From NCBI GenBank assembly GCA_963277665.1, contig OY728159.1:1023451343-1023515342 (forward strand): 64,000 nt of DNA. Reading direction: 5' to 3'. The stretch is from Viscum album. Lineage: Eukaryota > Streptophyta > Magnoliopsida > Santalales > Viscaceae. Positions 23,271 through 35,310 of the stretch are shown piece after piece. Positions within the stretch are counted from its first letter, which is position 1, and every line of letters starts with the position of its first letter. Made by a program: the position numbers and the translations under genes. The notes under the pieces were generated by a model. It was not told where the DNA came from. It saw nothing but the letters and a program-made list of their open reading frames with translations, and searched no databases.

Positions 23271-25270
23271 ATTCTAAATCCCTCATCGGAAACCAAAATT
23301 GTTCTGCGTAGGAAAGGGAGAACCAGAATCCCACAACAAAAATGTGGAATGATTTCCAGGGAAATCCCTATTATAAAAGAGAGCCCGGTGTGAGGGATTT
23401 TTTCAGAATCCAGACTACTATAATGAAAATAGTGATAGATATTTAGTGGCAGATAAATTTTTCTGAGTGTATAAATATAACAAAACAATATATAATAAAA
23501 ATTAAGATAAAATAAAAAAATATTAAAAATAAAACAATAGAGTTTAATTTATTTTAGAAGAATGTTGGCATCATGGTTGTCGTCTATCACCTGAAAACTA
23601 AAGGAGAAAGCGGCATATCATTGTTCAGTAAATATTGTTTAAAAAAAATATTTTATACATTTTATTATAAAAAGTTTCCAATAATCATATTAAAAAACTC
23701 TCCTCATCTTAGAGGAAACCTTCATTAATTGGTGGAATGTGGTAACTATTGACCTCAGTTTCACTTGGGGGGAATTCATCATCAGAGTTCATCATCTTAA
23801 ATAGGTGACGATGACTCTCGTTTAGTGAATCTACTGAGGAAATTTCATCAGTATCACTTTCATTCATATCAACATCAGTGGTGGTGAACAGCTTGAAACA
23901 ACAAAGCCAAACATCCATGATAACTAAGGATTGGATTGGGTATTCTCTTTACAGGGTAATCTTGTTTATTGATTTTTAGTTTTTTTTGTTTGAGGTGTTT
24001 TTTTCTTTGGTGATTCGAGTTCAAAGTGGGCCGGTGTGGGCTTCTGTGGTGGAATCGACTTTCTCTAGTGAGGTTGGTCTCCAACACTCTATGGTAGTAG
24101 GGGTGGTGCATCCAATGGTGGCAGTATATTGTAAATTAGGGCAATAGTGGTAGATGATGGATGTGGTTGTAGCATTTGGTTTCTGTGGTAGATGATTTGG
24201 TAGTAACAATGATAGGGCAAGCAGTGTGAGACATGGGTAGTGGCGGTATCATAGTTGTGGGGTGTGGAATTATAAATGGTTGAATCGAATGTGAAAATAG
24301 CAGGAGGGGATGGTGGAATGGTTGGATAGAATGATGGCAGTAGTGGATATGGGTGGTAGATAGGGACTGCTATAGCACATAAGAATAGTTGTATAACCTG
24401 ATTGTACTACATGGTTAACTAAAATAATTTAATAATAAATTAAATTCAAAATAATATAAATAAAAACAAAAGTAAAAATAAAAATAGAATTATAAGTAAA
24501 TAAATTAGAAATCAAATAAATTATTTACAAATTATTTTATTTGTCAAAAAAATAATTAATAAATTTAACAATGTACATTTAAAATTTCAATTTTTATATA
24601 AATAAAATGAAGGAAAAAAAATAAATTTTGTTAAAATAAATAAAAAGAAAAAATTAAAAGAATTCGAGCTAATAATTTAATTTTATAATTAATATAATCA
24701 TAATATAAATGAATAAATGAATTAAGAGGAATAAAATAATGAATAATATAATTTAAGCAATAATTAATAAAAAATGATGGTTAAAACTAAATTATTTATT
24801 TTACTATAATATAAAAATCATTACGAAAATTACCAATGAAATTAATATTTGACAATATTAATCCATAATTTAAATTATTTTAAAACTAATTATCACAATT
24901 ATAAAATGTTCAAGAAAAAAAGTATTTTGATAAAAATAATTTAATGCAAAAGATATGGCATAAAATAATGAATAAAGACAACATCAAATTCTCTTACACT
25001 TAATCAACTGTACTCCCAATAAAAACAATGCATTTTATCTTTTTATAAAGAGTCGTAAAAATAAATATTGAAAATTAGGCCTATTTTCTAAATTACTTCA
25101 GAGTCAAAGAATTAAAAATTCCCTCCAATGCTAATTAAATAAATCCTCCTAATAAATTTCATTCACTGACTCAGTTCTATTTCAAAATGGATTTCAGTTC
25201 CAGGACAGAAACATGTTAGATAAAAGTTGAATAAAAAAATTAAAAATAGAAACATTCAATTAACATTATC

Positions 25271-26420
25271 TCCATGGATCCCAAGATCAAAGGATTGTTT
25301 TTCACTTCCTTAATACAACTATAATGATTTTCATTTAATTCAATCATCATCTTACTCATTTGGTTTCAAAATTCCACTCATCATTTTGAGCCCATTTTGG
25401 ATAGGGCACATTTATTTTAATTTTTCTCATCTAAAGGCTTGTTTTTAGCATTATAAAAGACAGTTTTTAATTTTGGCCTATAATTATACATATAACCACA
25501 CCCAGTGATTTTATCTCTCACTCACTATGGGATCCCATTTTCCCATTTAACTTCATATTCAATAGACTTATTAAATCTCTTTTTAGTATTCCAATTGGGG
25601 TGTTTATTCAAAATAAATTTTATCACTTCTTCAAGTTCTAATATTATGATTCCTTTAGATATAATTTTAATTCCAAAAAAAATTCTCCCATAACACTCCC
25701 TTCCCATGTTTTTAATCATGCCTTCCACAATTATAGTGGAAAACCCCTCAGTAATCACATTTTTATTTAACATTTATAATTAGTGAAGCCTCTCAAATTA
25801 GAAACCAATTATCACCAATATTAACTCAATGGATTTGTTTTTTCATAATAAAATATTATCATAATTAATTAAATGTAGTAAATTTGGAAAAAAATGGGGG
25901 TCTTTTATGGTTATCTATTAAAGATAGTTACAAAACATATTTTTATGGGTTTCGATTATGGATGGTTAAGAAACATAATCCTTCCCCTCTCCCCCACACA
26001 TAAAACTCAATATTTTCCCTAATATCGAATCATTATGTGATAGAATATTATCATTACCAATATATTGAGAATTATACCGTTTATTCAGGTGGAAGTGGCA
26101 ACTGGAATGTTAAAATATAATTTTTTCCAAAAATCCATTCAAAATGTATTTTTAAATTTTTTTTAACTATTTATAATTTTCTAAGAGAACATAGTATTTT
26201 CAACTGAACCCAAACAAATAGTGATAACAATTAAATAATAATAATAATTTTGAATACATAAACATTTGTCATGGTTCTAGCAGGGTGAACAATTTAGATA
26301 AAATTGGTTTAAAAAAACTATCTATCATCAATCACCCCACCCAATAAATAAAACATATTTTCACAATTCAAGTTAAAATTAGCTGTATACCCCTATATAA
26401 TATTAATTAATAAAATTAGA
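25271..26420. other. AT-rich region between E1 and L3; possible remnant of D3 pol
   Basis: If E1 is the 3' LTR of D3, this would be the last part of its pol on the minus strand. I could not recognise integrase or reverse-transcriptase motifs. The longest minus-strand frame (25525-25773, 82 codons) has no motif I know. A cluster of c-rich tracts (cttcccctctcccccacac near 25980) is the only compositional feature. Confidence 0.3.
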
Positions 26421-29400
26421 AATATAACATATAAAACACTCCCCTGGTATATAAGATATTTATAATAATTCATTCATCTGATTGTATCCTCCCATATTTT
26501 GCTGGAGAGAGTCTCCTAGTTATTCAATTGATGTCCCTACATATTTAATAATAGTCAACATTAGTGATCACTAATGAAATTCAAATATAAAAGAAACTTG
26601 GTTTCAGTTTAAGAGGTTTTGTTCGACTAGGAGTAAGATTGAAACTCATTTTATATTTTTTCAATAGTTGGAATTTATTATGACCAAACCAATGTAGGCA
26701 TGGAAGATAAAATGATAAATGAAATAGAGTTAGAAGAATTTCTTTTAATAAATATTAAACAACAATAAGAAAAAACCAACGGGTTTCCTCCCATACCACA
26801 CTAAATTTAAATTCATCATACAGACCCACCCAAAATTCTAATCTTTCTCATCATCATTTAGTGTGTATGATTTCTATGTAGTTTGGATTATGTTGTTTTG
26901 AGAGATAGTTTTTATTGGCTCTGTTAGTATAACAACTCCTGCTTTTCATACATGTATTTCACAACATTTTTTTAGAACATTTCATAGATTACACAAACCC
27001 ATGCCCAGTGACTATATCAGTTTACTACATTTAGAATTATGGAAACATAGAAAACTAGTTAATTAAACATCTAATTCTAATCCAACCAATTATCCATAAC
27101 TAGAACCTCATTTGACATATCATGCATAACAACTTTCATCATATCAAAGAGGAAATAAACATAAGAATGTTGAGATATGATACCTAGAAATGGAAGACAA
27201 GGGAGATATAAATCAAAAGATAATCCAAATTCATAAGTACATAAACAGAACGTTTTAAAACCATATCATGTATATTAAATAAGGAGATATGAGGTTATGG
27301 AATAAAACATAGATTCTTTTAGTGAATCAAAGAACATATTATATGAGAGATATAAAATACGACATGAAAATTTAGCATACCCATTTTCATAGAAAATCAT
27401 TTCTATATAATTCAAGGATCATATAAAAACCCAACATAGATGGTAATGTCATTTACTAAGCTAGGTTCACTCTCTATTCCATCCATGTATTATTCAACTG
27501 ATTTTACTCTCATTCCAGTCATGTATTACTTAACATAGTTCACTTCCCATTCCAATATTGTATGTCACATGAAATATAAATCATTAACCAATGCATTAGA
27601 GGGATATATAGGTCCCAGCCATCAAATAAATAATTACATACATATGTGTTATTTTATATAATAAATCATTTTTATATCATATCACATGAAGATAAATGAG
27701 TACCATAAACCTCATTCAATCATAATTTAACTGATGGAAAAGAAATCGGTATTATAAATATCATTCCATCATAACCATAATTGAAACATATAAATAATAG
27801 GGATAATATCCTTGAAAATATACCCCAATATTTCATAAGTAGCATAAAATAATGTTATAATAAATGGAAATTAATTTTTAGGGATCACTTGAATATACTT
27901 CATGAATAAAATACTATTTCTTCATTGAAAACAATTTCTTTTCATAAAATGAAGAACAATATTAAGAGATATCATTTTTCTTGAATATAAATTTGTAATA
28001 TTGTAATGTAATATAGAAATAATTTGGATTTCATGATGGTAAAATATTACATTCATGTCGTATAATATTTAAAAAACATTCCTTCTATATATTTATGTCA
28101 ACAAAGTGACAAAGTTCCTAATTTAAAAAACGAAAAACATGTTCCTTTCCCACCACTTTATAAAATAGACCAACATGTGTAAAAATAACTTTAATAATTC
28201 ATAATATAATTGTAAAAAAATTTAAAAACATTTAAAAATGAATTTGTAGAAAAATATTCAACAATGGTTATTTAAAATGAAACAATCTCGATTATTAATG
28301 AGATTATGAAATAATCACATATCACATATTATTTAGAGAAATTTTATTTTTCAGGAAAGAAATAAATTTATATGGATATTAAAATCACAAAATCTATTGA
28401 ATAATACCCATAAAATAAATTCATGGTTAATATATATACTTCACATAAAGAATAAATAGTCTATAAGGCATGTGTCTTACAAAAACAGATGTCATACAAA
28501 AATCCCTTACCTTAATTCTCAACATCCATCCTACATGTTCAAACCTACTTTATAATAAATATATGTTTATTATAAATCATAAATATAAAAATATACATAT
28601 ATATATTACCATATATTTTGTAATTATGACATTGTATTACTCTCTTATTAGCAATTCAATGTTAATGTTCTGTTTTGGGTAAACACTGCTTCTTTTCATT
28701 CATATTTTGACTTGTTATCCTTATTCCTCTGACATTGACCATGATTTTATCTTGTAAAAAATTATATCCATGATATAAATATTATATATATATTAATTTT
28801 ATATTTATTTATAGTGATTCAAAAAATATATAGATCGAAAATAATATAAACCATTCATGGAGATGGTTGGCATTACGTATTCATGAAAACTGTTTTCATT
28901 TACTTATCTTATTAATATATTGAAATGTATATGATATACTATTATTCCAAAATATGTTTTATATTATGTATTTAAATATATAATTTATGTTCATAAAATT
29001 AATCTTTATTTCTATTTATGTGTAATATAGATGAAAAATAAATCACATCACATTGTGTAGATGGTAAGCCGTACATACACACGAGCAACGTTACCATTTC
29101 CCAAAACATGAGGTGGTAAAAAGATAGATATTATATTATCATTCCATAAGTATACTTAAGTGATAAATTTAAAATATAAATATTACATCCATCATAATTC
29201 CCACTCATAAAAATGGTGATGTCAAATGAATTGTATCACAACATGGAGAAAGTAAGTCACATATAAGCATAAGCAATACTTTTATTTCTTTTTCAACAGG
29301 AAAGGGGTTGAATATGGGGTGATAATAATCATAAAAAAATATAACACAAATTAGAATGATAAATTTATTATTTAATGATATATTTCATTAGTTTATAGAA

Positions 29401-31622
29401 GGTATAAAAGAGTAGGAAAAAAGAGTGATCGGTTAGAGAGAATACCTCTTCCTCAAAACATATCCTTAATATCTCTTATAAAGGATGCTATAGTTGGAAT
29501 TATGGGAATACTAGAACCTATAAAATGTGTCTAGGTAATTTTAGAATATAATTGGGAAGATTTTAATCATGATGAAACACTCAAAATGATTAGATAAAGT
29601 GGGGTAGGATGTTCCCTTTTATTATTGAGGTGAGGGGCACTTTTGAAATTCCATATATTGTTAACTTATAATAAATTCAAAATCAATTAAAATACAATAA
29701 TTAAGATACGGATTTAAAATTTAAGATGATATAAATGTTTAATATCATTAAACAACATATTTTAAACAAGTATTGGTATTTTTGTAAAATTTATCATTTT
29801 GATTAACCATTAGATAACCCATTTTACGTTTAAGTACAGTAACACATTAATAAATATTAAAACATTTTAATTTTAACATTTAATAAATTTTCGAACATAC
29901 CTTACTCATTTTTTATTTTTTAATTATTTTTATGATTTTTAAATAAATTATTAAATTATTATTTTCATCAAATATCATTGGTGTCAATTTCGACCTATTT
30001 ATTAGATTCACTTTAAGAAAATATAAAAAGAAAGATAATATCAAAAAAATTATTTAACATAGACATTATATGTAATAATGACATAAAAAATCATAGAGAA
30101 TATAAATTAATTTATAACATTTTCATTTTCATATTTTTTATTTTTTCCCATTATTTGAATAATTACTACATAATAATTGTGTAAATAAATAAGGTAATTA
30201 TTTATTCATTAAAAAATAAAATTATATTACCATGATTAATATAAATAATTTAGTGTTTTGAAGAATATTTCTATTTGAATATAGATTTTGGAAAACCCAA
30301 TATTAAAAATGATATAATTACTAACAACAAGAATGTGTCAACTTTGACTTTACATTAAATAAAATATTATATGTGTCATAATATTTTCCATATGGATCCA
30401 AATGGTCAATAATTTAACCCATTTATGATTATGGTCGAGATATACTCATATATTTAAATTTTTTCTATTGTTTTGGTATTTTAATAGTTTATGACATTAT
30501 TATTAAAAAAATTATTGATTTTTAATCTTCTAGAAAAATCACTACATTAGTGTTCCATAAGAATTAAATGTAATTATATTCAATATAAATATTAAAAATA
30601 AATAAATATCATAAAAATAAAAATACTAAGGTTAATATAATCCTTTATATTCGTTAATAACATTATTTTTTCCCTATGTGGACATATAATATATAATTTA
30701 GACAAAGAATGTGAAATTTTATGTCGTTTTTATTTTAATATTTTATAAGTCATTTTCCTGTATAATTATTCTGGAAACAAATTAATTTTCATCCTTATGC
30801 GTTACATGTTGATATATAAACAACCAATAAAATTTGGGAATGTGTTAGAGTCATTCGATAGTCTTTATCATTTTATTTTGTAACCTACATTACCCAATTT
30901 AACATTTTCTATGGTAACAAAACTTATCAAGGATACTATACATATTGGAAAAAAACAAAAGGGTCATAATCAAAAAAAAATTAAATTATGTATAAATATT
31001 TGGAATAATTTATTTCAAAATTAATACAATTGATGTTTTATAGTTAAATATAAACTAAAATCGGGAAAACAACATGAAATTGTTTTCTATAAAAATGAGC
31101 TTTTAAAATAGAAAAATATTTAATATTAACTTCATTTATATAATATATTTCTAAAAATTAATTGGATTAATTTAAATAAAAATGGTCTAATGAATATTTA
31201 AATTTAATCCAAAACATAATTTCTCTTTGTAAATTCTTTAAAATAAATTACGATTTTTAATAAAAATAAGTATTTTCATTATTCATCAAATGTTATTACT
31301 TTTCAGATAAATAAAAAAAAATCCAGAGTGAATTTTCATATTTCCATTATGAAGAAGTATTTTATTTTGAAAAATAAAATTCTAAATGTGTCAAAAATAG
31401 ATTTAAAACAAGTGCACTATCAAAAGGCTAGAAAACAATCTTTTAGGAAAAAACCACTTATATACATAATATTGGATTTTCTCTTGTATCCCTTATAAAA
31501 AACACATAAGATGAATTTTAAATATTATATTAAATTTAATATATATATATATATATATCCTCCATTAATATAATTCAACATGGGTGATTTGTTAATTTAT
31601 TAGTATATAATACACTTGTACA
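26420..31622 (-). repeat. L3: third D1-type LTR (approximate limits)
   Basis: It shares ordered blocks with L1 and L2. These are a zone of ~48-base attccatcc/attccagtc repeats at 27465-27560, the ccctta box with catgttcaaacct at about 28505-28545, decayed hairpin units at 28840-29290, a ttttattattgaggtgaggggcac block at 29610 and an aaggctagaaaacaatctttt block at 31424. The right end is placed at cacttgtaca (31622) by comparison with L1. The left end is a guess near aaaacactccc. No interior belonging to it was recognised, so it could be a solo LTR or part of a recombined element inside D3. Confidence 0.4.
31539..31558. repeat. AT dinucleotide microsatellite
   Basis: About ten uninterrupted AT repeats occur close to the right end of L3. 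A second mixed (AT)n(CT)n run is at 31881-31906. Such runs are common in decayed plant retrotransposon DNA. Confidence 0.9.
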
Positions 31623-32569
31623 CAATTAAAAAGTATTCGAAAAAAAATACTTTTTATATTAAAAATAGTTTTAATTTTCATTTATAATCAATTGGTCACC
31701 AAAGAATTAATTTTATGTACATGTGTAACCCATATTTTTAAAATTTAGTAATTCATGTTCAAACTGTTCATTCAAATGGGTAGACTATACTTTTATTGTC
31801 TAATTAATTACAATAATAAAAATATTTTTTATATAAACTCAGTGTTTTGTATAACAAAATACATAATGGAAATAAGATTACATATATATATATCTCTCTC
31901 TCTCTCAAAAAATCATTGGGTTTTATACTTAGGGTGTCAAAAACTATAACTTCTTCTAGGAAGTCCCATGGAAAATCATACTTTTTAGATGTGAGGTCTC
32001 TGTATAGATTTGGATATATCTTATTAGGCTCAAAAAGAGTGATACAATGGGATATTCAAATCACTGATACATTACCATGATTACCAAGAGCATTTGAAAA
32101 TTTATCCCCCACACATAAAGGATTTAACAACTCAATTACTTGTGAAATAATTGCATCAACAAGGTCACTATTTTCAAAAGTATCATATTACTCAAACAAA
32201 TAAATAAATTTCTACATGAAAGAATCAAATTTAGTTTCCCAAATGTACGTGTCATACTCCTCACTTGACACAAAATAGGTGAATTTAAAAAAAAACATAT
32301 TGCAGATCATCAAGAACAGTGTTTATCGTAATATGTGAGTGAATTTATAGGAAAATAATTGTTTTTATTGAAAATATTAATTTTTTTAGTCATTTTGAAT
32401 TCAGAACTCTACCCAGCTAGATGTACATTAATGGGAGTAATTGTAAATTAATTATGTTATAAACAATTTTAGATATATAATGATGAAAATGTTGTTAATC
32501 TTTCTCCAAATTGGGTTTCAAGGAAAGAGTATCATCACCAATAAGAGCCCGTGTCAAAATCTCAGCTAG
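31623..32569 (-). pseudogene. Element D3 spacer between protease and reverse transcriptase, decayed
   Basis: This lies directly downstream (minus strand) of the Athila-type protease, where these elements have a poorly conserved linker before reverse transcriptase. Minus-strand fragments such as VIELLNPLCVGDKFSNALGN (about 32140-32080) are readable for some length but do not match a motif I know. The D1-type LTR L3 begins at about 31622 and appears to have interrupted the element before reverse transcriptase. Confidence 0.4.
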
Positions 32570-33352
32570 CTAGGCAGTCAAGATCTCTAATACAATAAGA
32601 GTGAAATAACCATAATTAGATCTAACCAGTATTTGTAAGCACTGATTCTCAGCAACATCAATAAGGTTAAAACTAACCTCGACTTTGGGTTTTTCAGTAA
32701 CCAAAATAACAAACACATCATTCATAGCATGGAGTATATTGTTTAGGAACATATATTATAAAAATCTAGTACAATGGAAGAACCTTCTCAGGATGATTGG
32801 GGCTTTTTCAACATCTAATATATCAATAATGATAAAATATGCGGGAAAATTAATATTTCCTACTCTGACAACTAAATCAGCCCCTCATTTAAAGGGTTGA
32901 GTGAGAGATCTATAAAAATGTTAATGGAATTCAAATGTTGGTATCAAATAAAAATGACATATTACATGGAATAAGGATTAAGGCATCAAACTAATACGTT
33001 CTCCCATATCACAAAAATATTTTAGTTTCCCACTTCCTCCTATTTGACTTTGAATAAAAGAACTCTTAGGGACCTTCAACTTTTGAGGCATTTTCCAAAG
33101 AAGAACTATACTACCCCCCACATAATTTAGATTTATGGTATCTAAGTTTGACCAGTCATTTTGGTTAGATATAATCCTCTTAGTGAATTTTACATGTGAG
33201 GAAACATAACCAAAATCATGAAAAAATCTTATTGAAGCTATAGTTTCTAATAATTTTATTGAATATAAAGAATCCATTTTATCACTCTTTTTTAATGATT
33301 CAAGGAATGAGATGGGATGAGAATATTGTTTTAAAACTGTTTGATTTCTCAC
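32570..33352 (-). pseudogene. Element D3 aspartic protease, Athila/Tat type
   Basis: A 124-codon minus-strand frame (33352-32978) ends with FCDMGERISLMP. This corresponds to the CDLGASINLMP active site of Athila/Tat-lineage gypsy proteases, with the Asp kept. Upstream in the same frame are YVSSHVKFTKRIISNQNDW and KMPQKLKVPKSSF. They occupy the positions of the conserved K-F-x-K-x-I-L-S and LPxKLKDPGSF segments. After stops and slips come VGNINFPAYFIIIDI (about 32865-32820), APIILRRFF (about 32810-32780, for PIILGRPFL) and MNDVFVILVTEKPKVEVSFN. The order is exact across about 780 bases. The protein is broken by at least two stops. Confidence 0.82.
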
Positions 33353-34091
33353 CTTCTCCTCATTTCAAACTTTCTTCTTATTTTCCATAATAAATTCCCA
33401 CATCATTTTCTGGGGTTATTTCGATTTTTAGGTGTGTGATCGTTATTTTTAACATGATATACCTTGTGGTCAAAATGTATATTTCTTTCATTTTCCATCT
33501 CAGGGTTCTAAGATTCTAAAAAACCCAAATTTCATCTTACTGAGCTACACTCTAACTGTTTCATTAGATTTTAGGTTACTTCTTATGGTGGATACATCAC
33601 ATTCTCATTAGGGTTCAACAATGTTGTACTTGAGAGAATACCATTTTCCATAAACATCATATTTTTATTCATTCAAATAATTTTATTTTGAAAATTTAAA
33701 ATGGTTGACTATTGAGAATCATATTTTTAATAAAATACAAAACAACATATAAATCGGATGTTTAATATGATTGAAAAATTAGGTTTTGAACATGATTTAA
33801 TGGTTCATTCAACAATCTAGAGGTGACAATATGTTGTTTTTTTTTGACATTTTAGTCTTTCTAGAAACATTATGGTTGAATTTTACACCAAAATTATCTT
33901 GATTGGAAATTATATCATTCTATACATATTTACCCCTAAAATCCAACAATTGGGCCCTCACCTCATGTTTTGTGGGATTATAAAAATTGGGGAATTTTTT
34001 GTTACTGTGACCATACATCCCATAATAAATGAATTTCTCATTATGCTAATTTTCAATGTATAATATTGTGGCTTATGGGTTGGTTTTATCC
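33353..34091 (-). pseudogene. Element D3 gag C-terminal part and gag-protease linker
   Basis: On the minus strand NPTKHEVRAQLLDFRGKYV at about 33980-33925 resembles the NPKxxCKAxTLRSGKxV segment that precedes the protease in Athila/Tat elements. The rest is decayed, with stops in all frames. The region is cut at 34092 by element B and resumes at 54053. The link across B is supported by B's target-site duplication. Confidence 0.55.
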
Positions 34092-34096
34092 CCATG
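34092..34096. repeat. Target-site duplication of element B, left copy (ccatg)
   Basis: These five bases next to the left LTR end are repeated exactly at 54048-54052 after the right LTR end. Ty3/gypsy integrases make 5-bp duplications. This fixes both outer ends of element B across 20 kb of nested sequence. Confidence 0.93.
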
Positions 34097-34904
34097 TGTT
34101 ACATCCTAAACTTGGAATCCACTAAACAGTTTCTCTGAGCCAGGTCGTCACATGACCTCAAGCACGCCTCCCCGTATTCTAGAGGATGCGACTAGTAGTG
34201 AGGGTCTAATGAGTCATGTGGGGAGACTATACACTCTTTACAAGAGTTAACCATAGCAGAACACAATATAAATATCAGAAACAATATGAAATACTAATAA
34301 ACGACCATAACTAAGAATTTTCCAAACAGGGAAGGACCACAAAACAAACACAACCATGTCATGCCATCCTAGTAGTGGAAAGTGGAATTATACAAAAATA
34401 AAACAAATGGCCAAAACACCAAATGCTTCTTGACACCAATCAGGCTGCTTCTCCATGTATATCCCATGACCAACTCAATGTCTCACAAGAGGGAATTTTC
34501 CCTTGTCCTGACCTACAACTAATTGATCTTCTTGGGTACCCAACGGCGGCCCGAGTAGGGTGTGAGTACAAAAATTAGTAGGCCACCACCAACAGTGATT
34601 AAAAAATATCTAGTCTATTAGATAGAGCTTGAGAGTACTGAATAATTGGTATGTATGCAAGGGATAGTTTGAGTGCTATTAGTTAACAAGGTCCATTTGA
34701 TTCAGGAATATAATTTATCCCAATTCCATTTCATATACCATCATCATTATATATGCCATATTGATCACATGTTCCCTAGGTTAAGAATAAATATCGTCTA
34801 CAAAATGGCCTAAGTAAATCATTCAAAATTTATAGATAAAATATATCATGTACTTATCTCATTAGTGATCCATATATCACATCAACACATTTTCCTCAAT
34901 TAGA

Positions 34905-35310
34905 AGCCTCATTCCGGGTGGAATGGCATCAATACAATAACCTCACATGGAATTCTTAGTCCAGGTGGAATGACATAAATACAATAATGTCATCTTGGAG
35001 CCTCTGTCCAGGTGGAATGACCTCAATACAATAACGTTACCTTGGAGCCTCAGTCCATGTGGAATGACATCAATATAATAACATCACCTTGTTGCCACAT
35101 TCTAGGTGGAATGAAATCAATATAGTAACTTCATCTTGAAGCCTTAGTCTTGGTGTAATGAAATCAATCAAATAATCACACCTTGGAGCCTCAGTCCAGG
35201 TGGAATGAAATCAATACAATAACATCACCTTTGAGCCTCAGTCCAGGTGAAATGTAATAAATTCATTTTCCTCACATCAGAGCCTCAGTCCTGGTGGAAT
35301 GCAACTATTA
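34905..35310. repeat. Nine-copy 47-bp minisatellite in the B LTR
   Basis: The repeat core is agtccaggtggaatgacat, followed by caatacaataacatcacctt. Starts of the ggtggaatg core are near 34916, 34963, 35011, 35055, 35105, 35152, 35199, 35246 and 35293. The other LTR has nine copies as well at about 51700-52095, with different point mutations. The array was therefore already at this copy number when B inserted. Confidence 0.88.

Larger units (their letters stand above)
20064..23382. mobile_element. Foldback element F: 3.3 kb inverted repeat built of tandem hairpin units
   Basis: The left end (ccttttataagaggggtttc, from 20066) is matched in inverted orientation by the right end at about 23360-23380 (gaaatccctattataaaag). 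The match continues inward for about 110 bases through the ggttctccctttc block. Inside, each arm holds about four units of roughly 177 bases in opposite orientations. Left units begin with gatgaaaaataat near 20304, 20480, 20655 and 20838. Right units end with the complement near 22602, 22780, 22955 and 23137. The two arms (about 0.9 kb each) flank a 1.4 kb AT-rich loop. No transposase is present. E2 lacks F, so it is an insertion. No clear target-site duplication was found. Confidence 0.75.
19290..25270 (-). repeat. E1: first copy of a 2.5 kb repeat, possible 3' LTR of element D3, interrupted by foldback F
   Basis: The flanks of F (19290-20050 and about 23390-25270) align in order with 54950-57430. 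Shared landmarks are tctccattaactaactat (20029; 55709), a ggtggtag-rich block (24080-24400; 56420-56700), an A-rich block containing aaaaaatgatggt (24770; 57090) and aatgaataaagac (24968; 57292). Without F it is about 2.5 kb. The Athila-type protease and gag lie between E1 and E2 on the minus strand, so the pair could be the LTRs of D3. The minus-strand sequence just upstream, catggagataa at about 25280, could be a polypurine tract. The pairing as LTRs is an inference. Confidence 0.5.
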
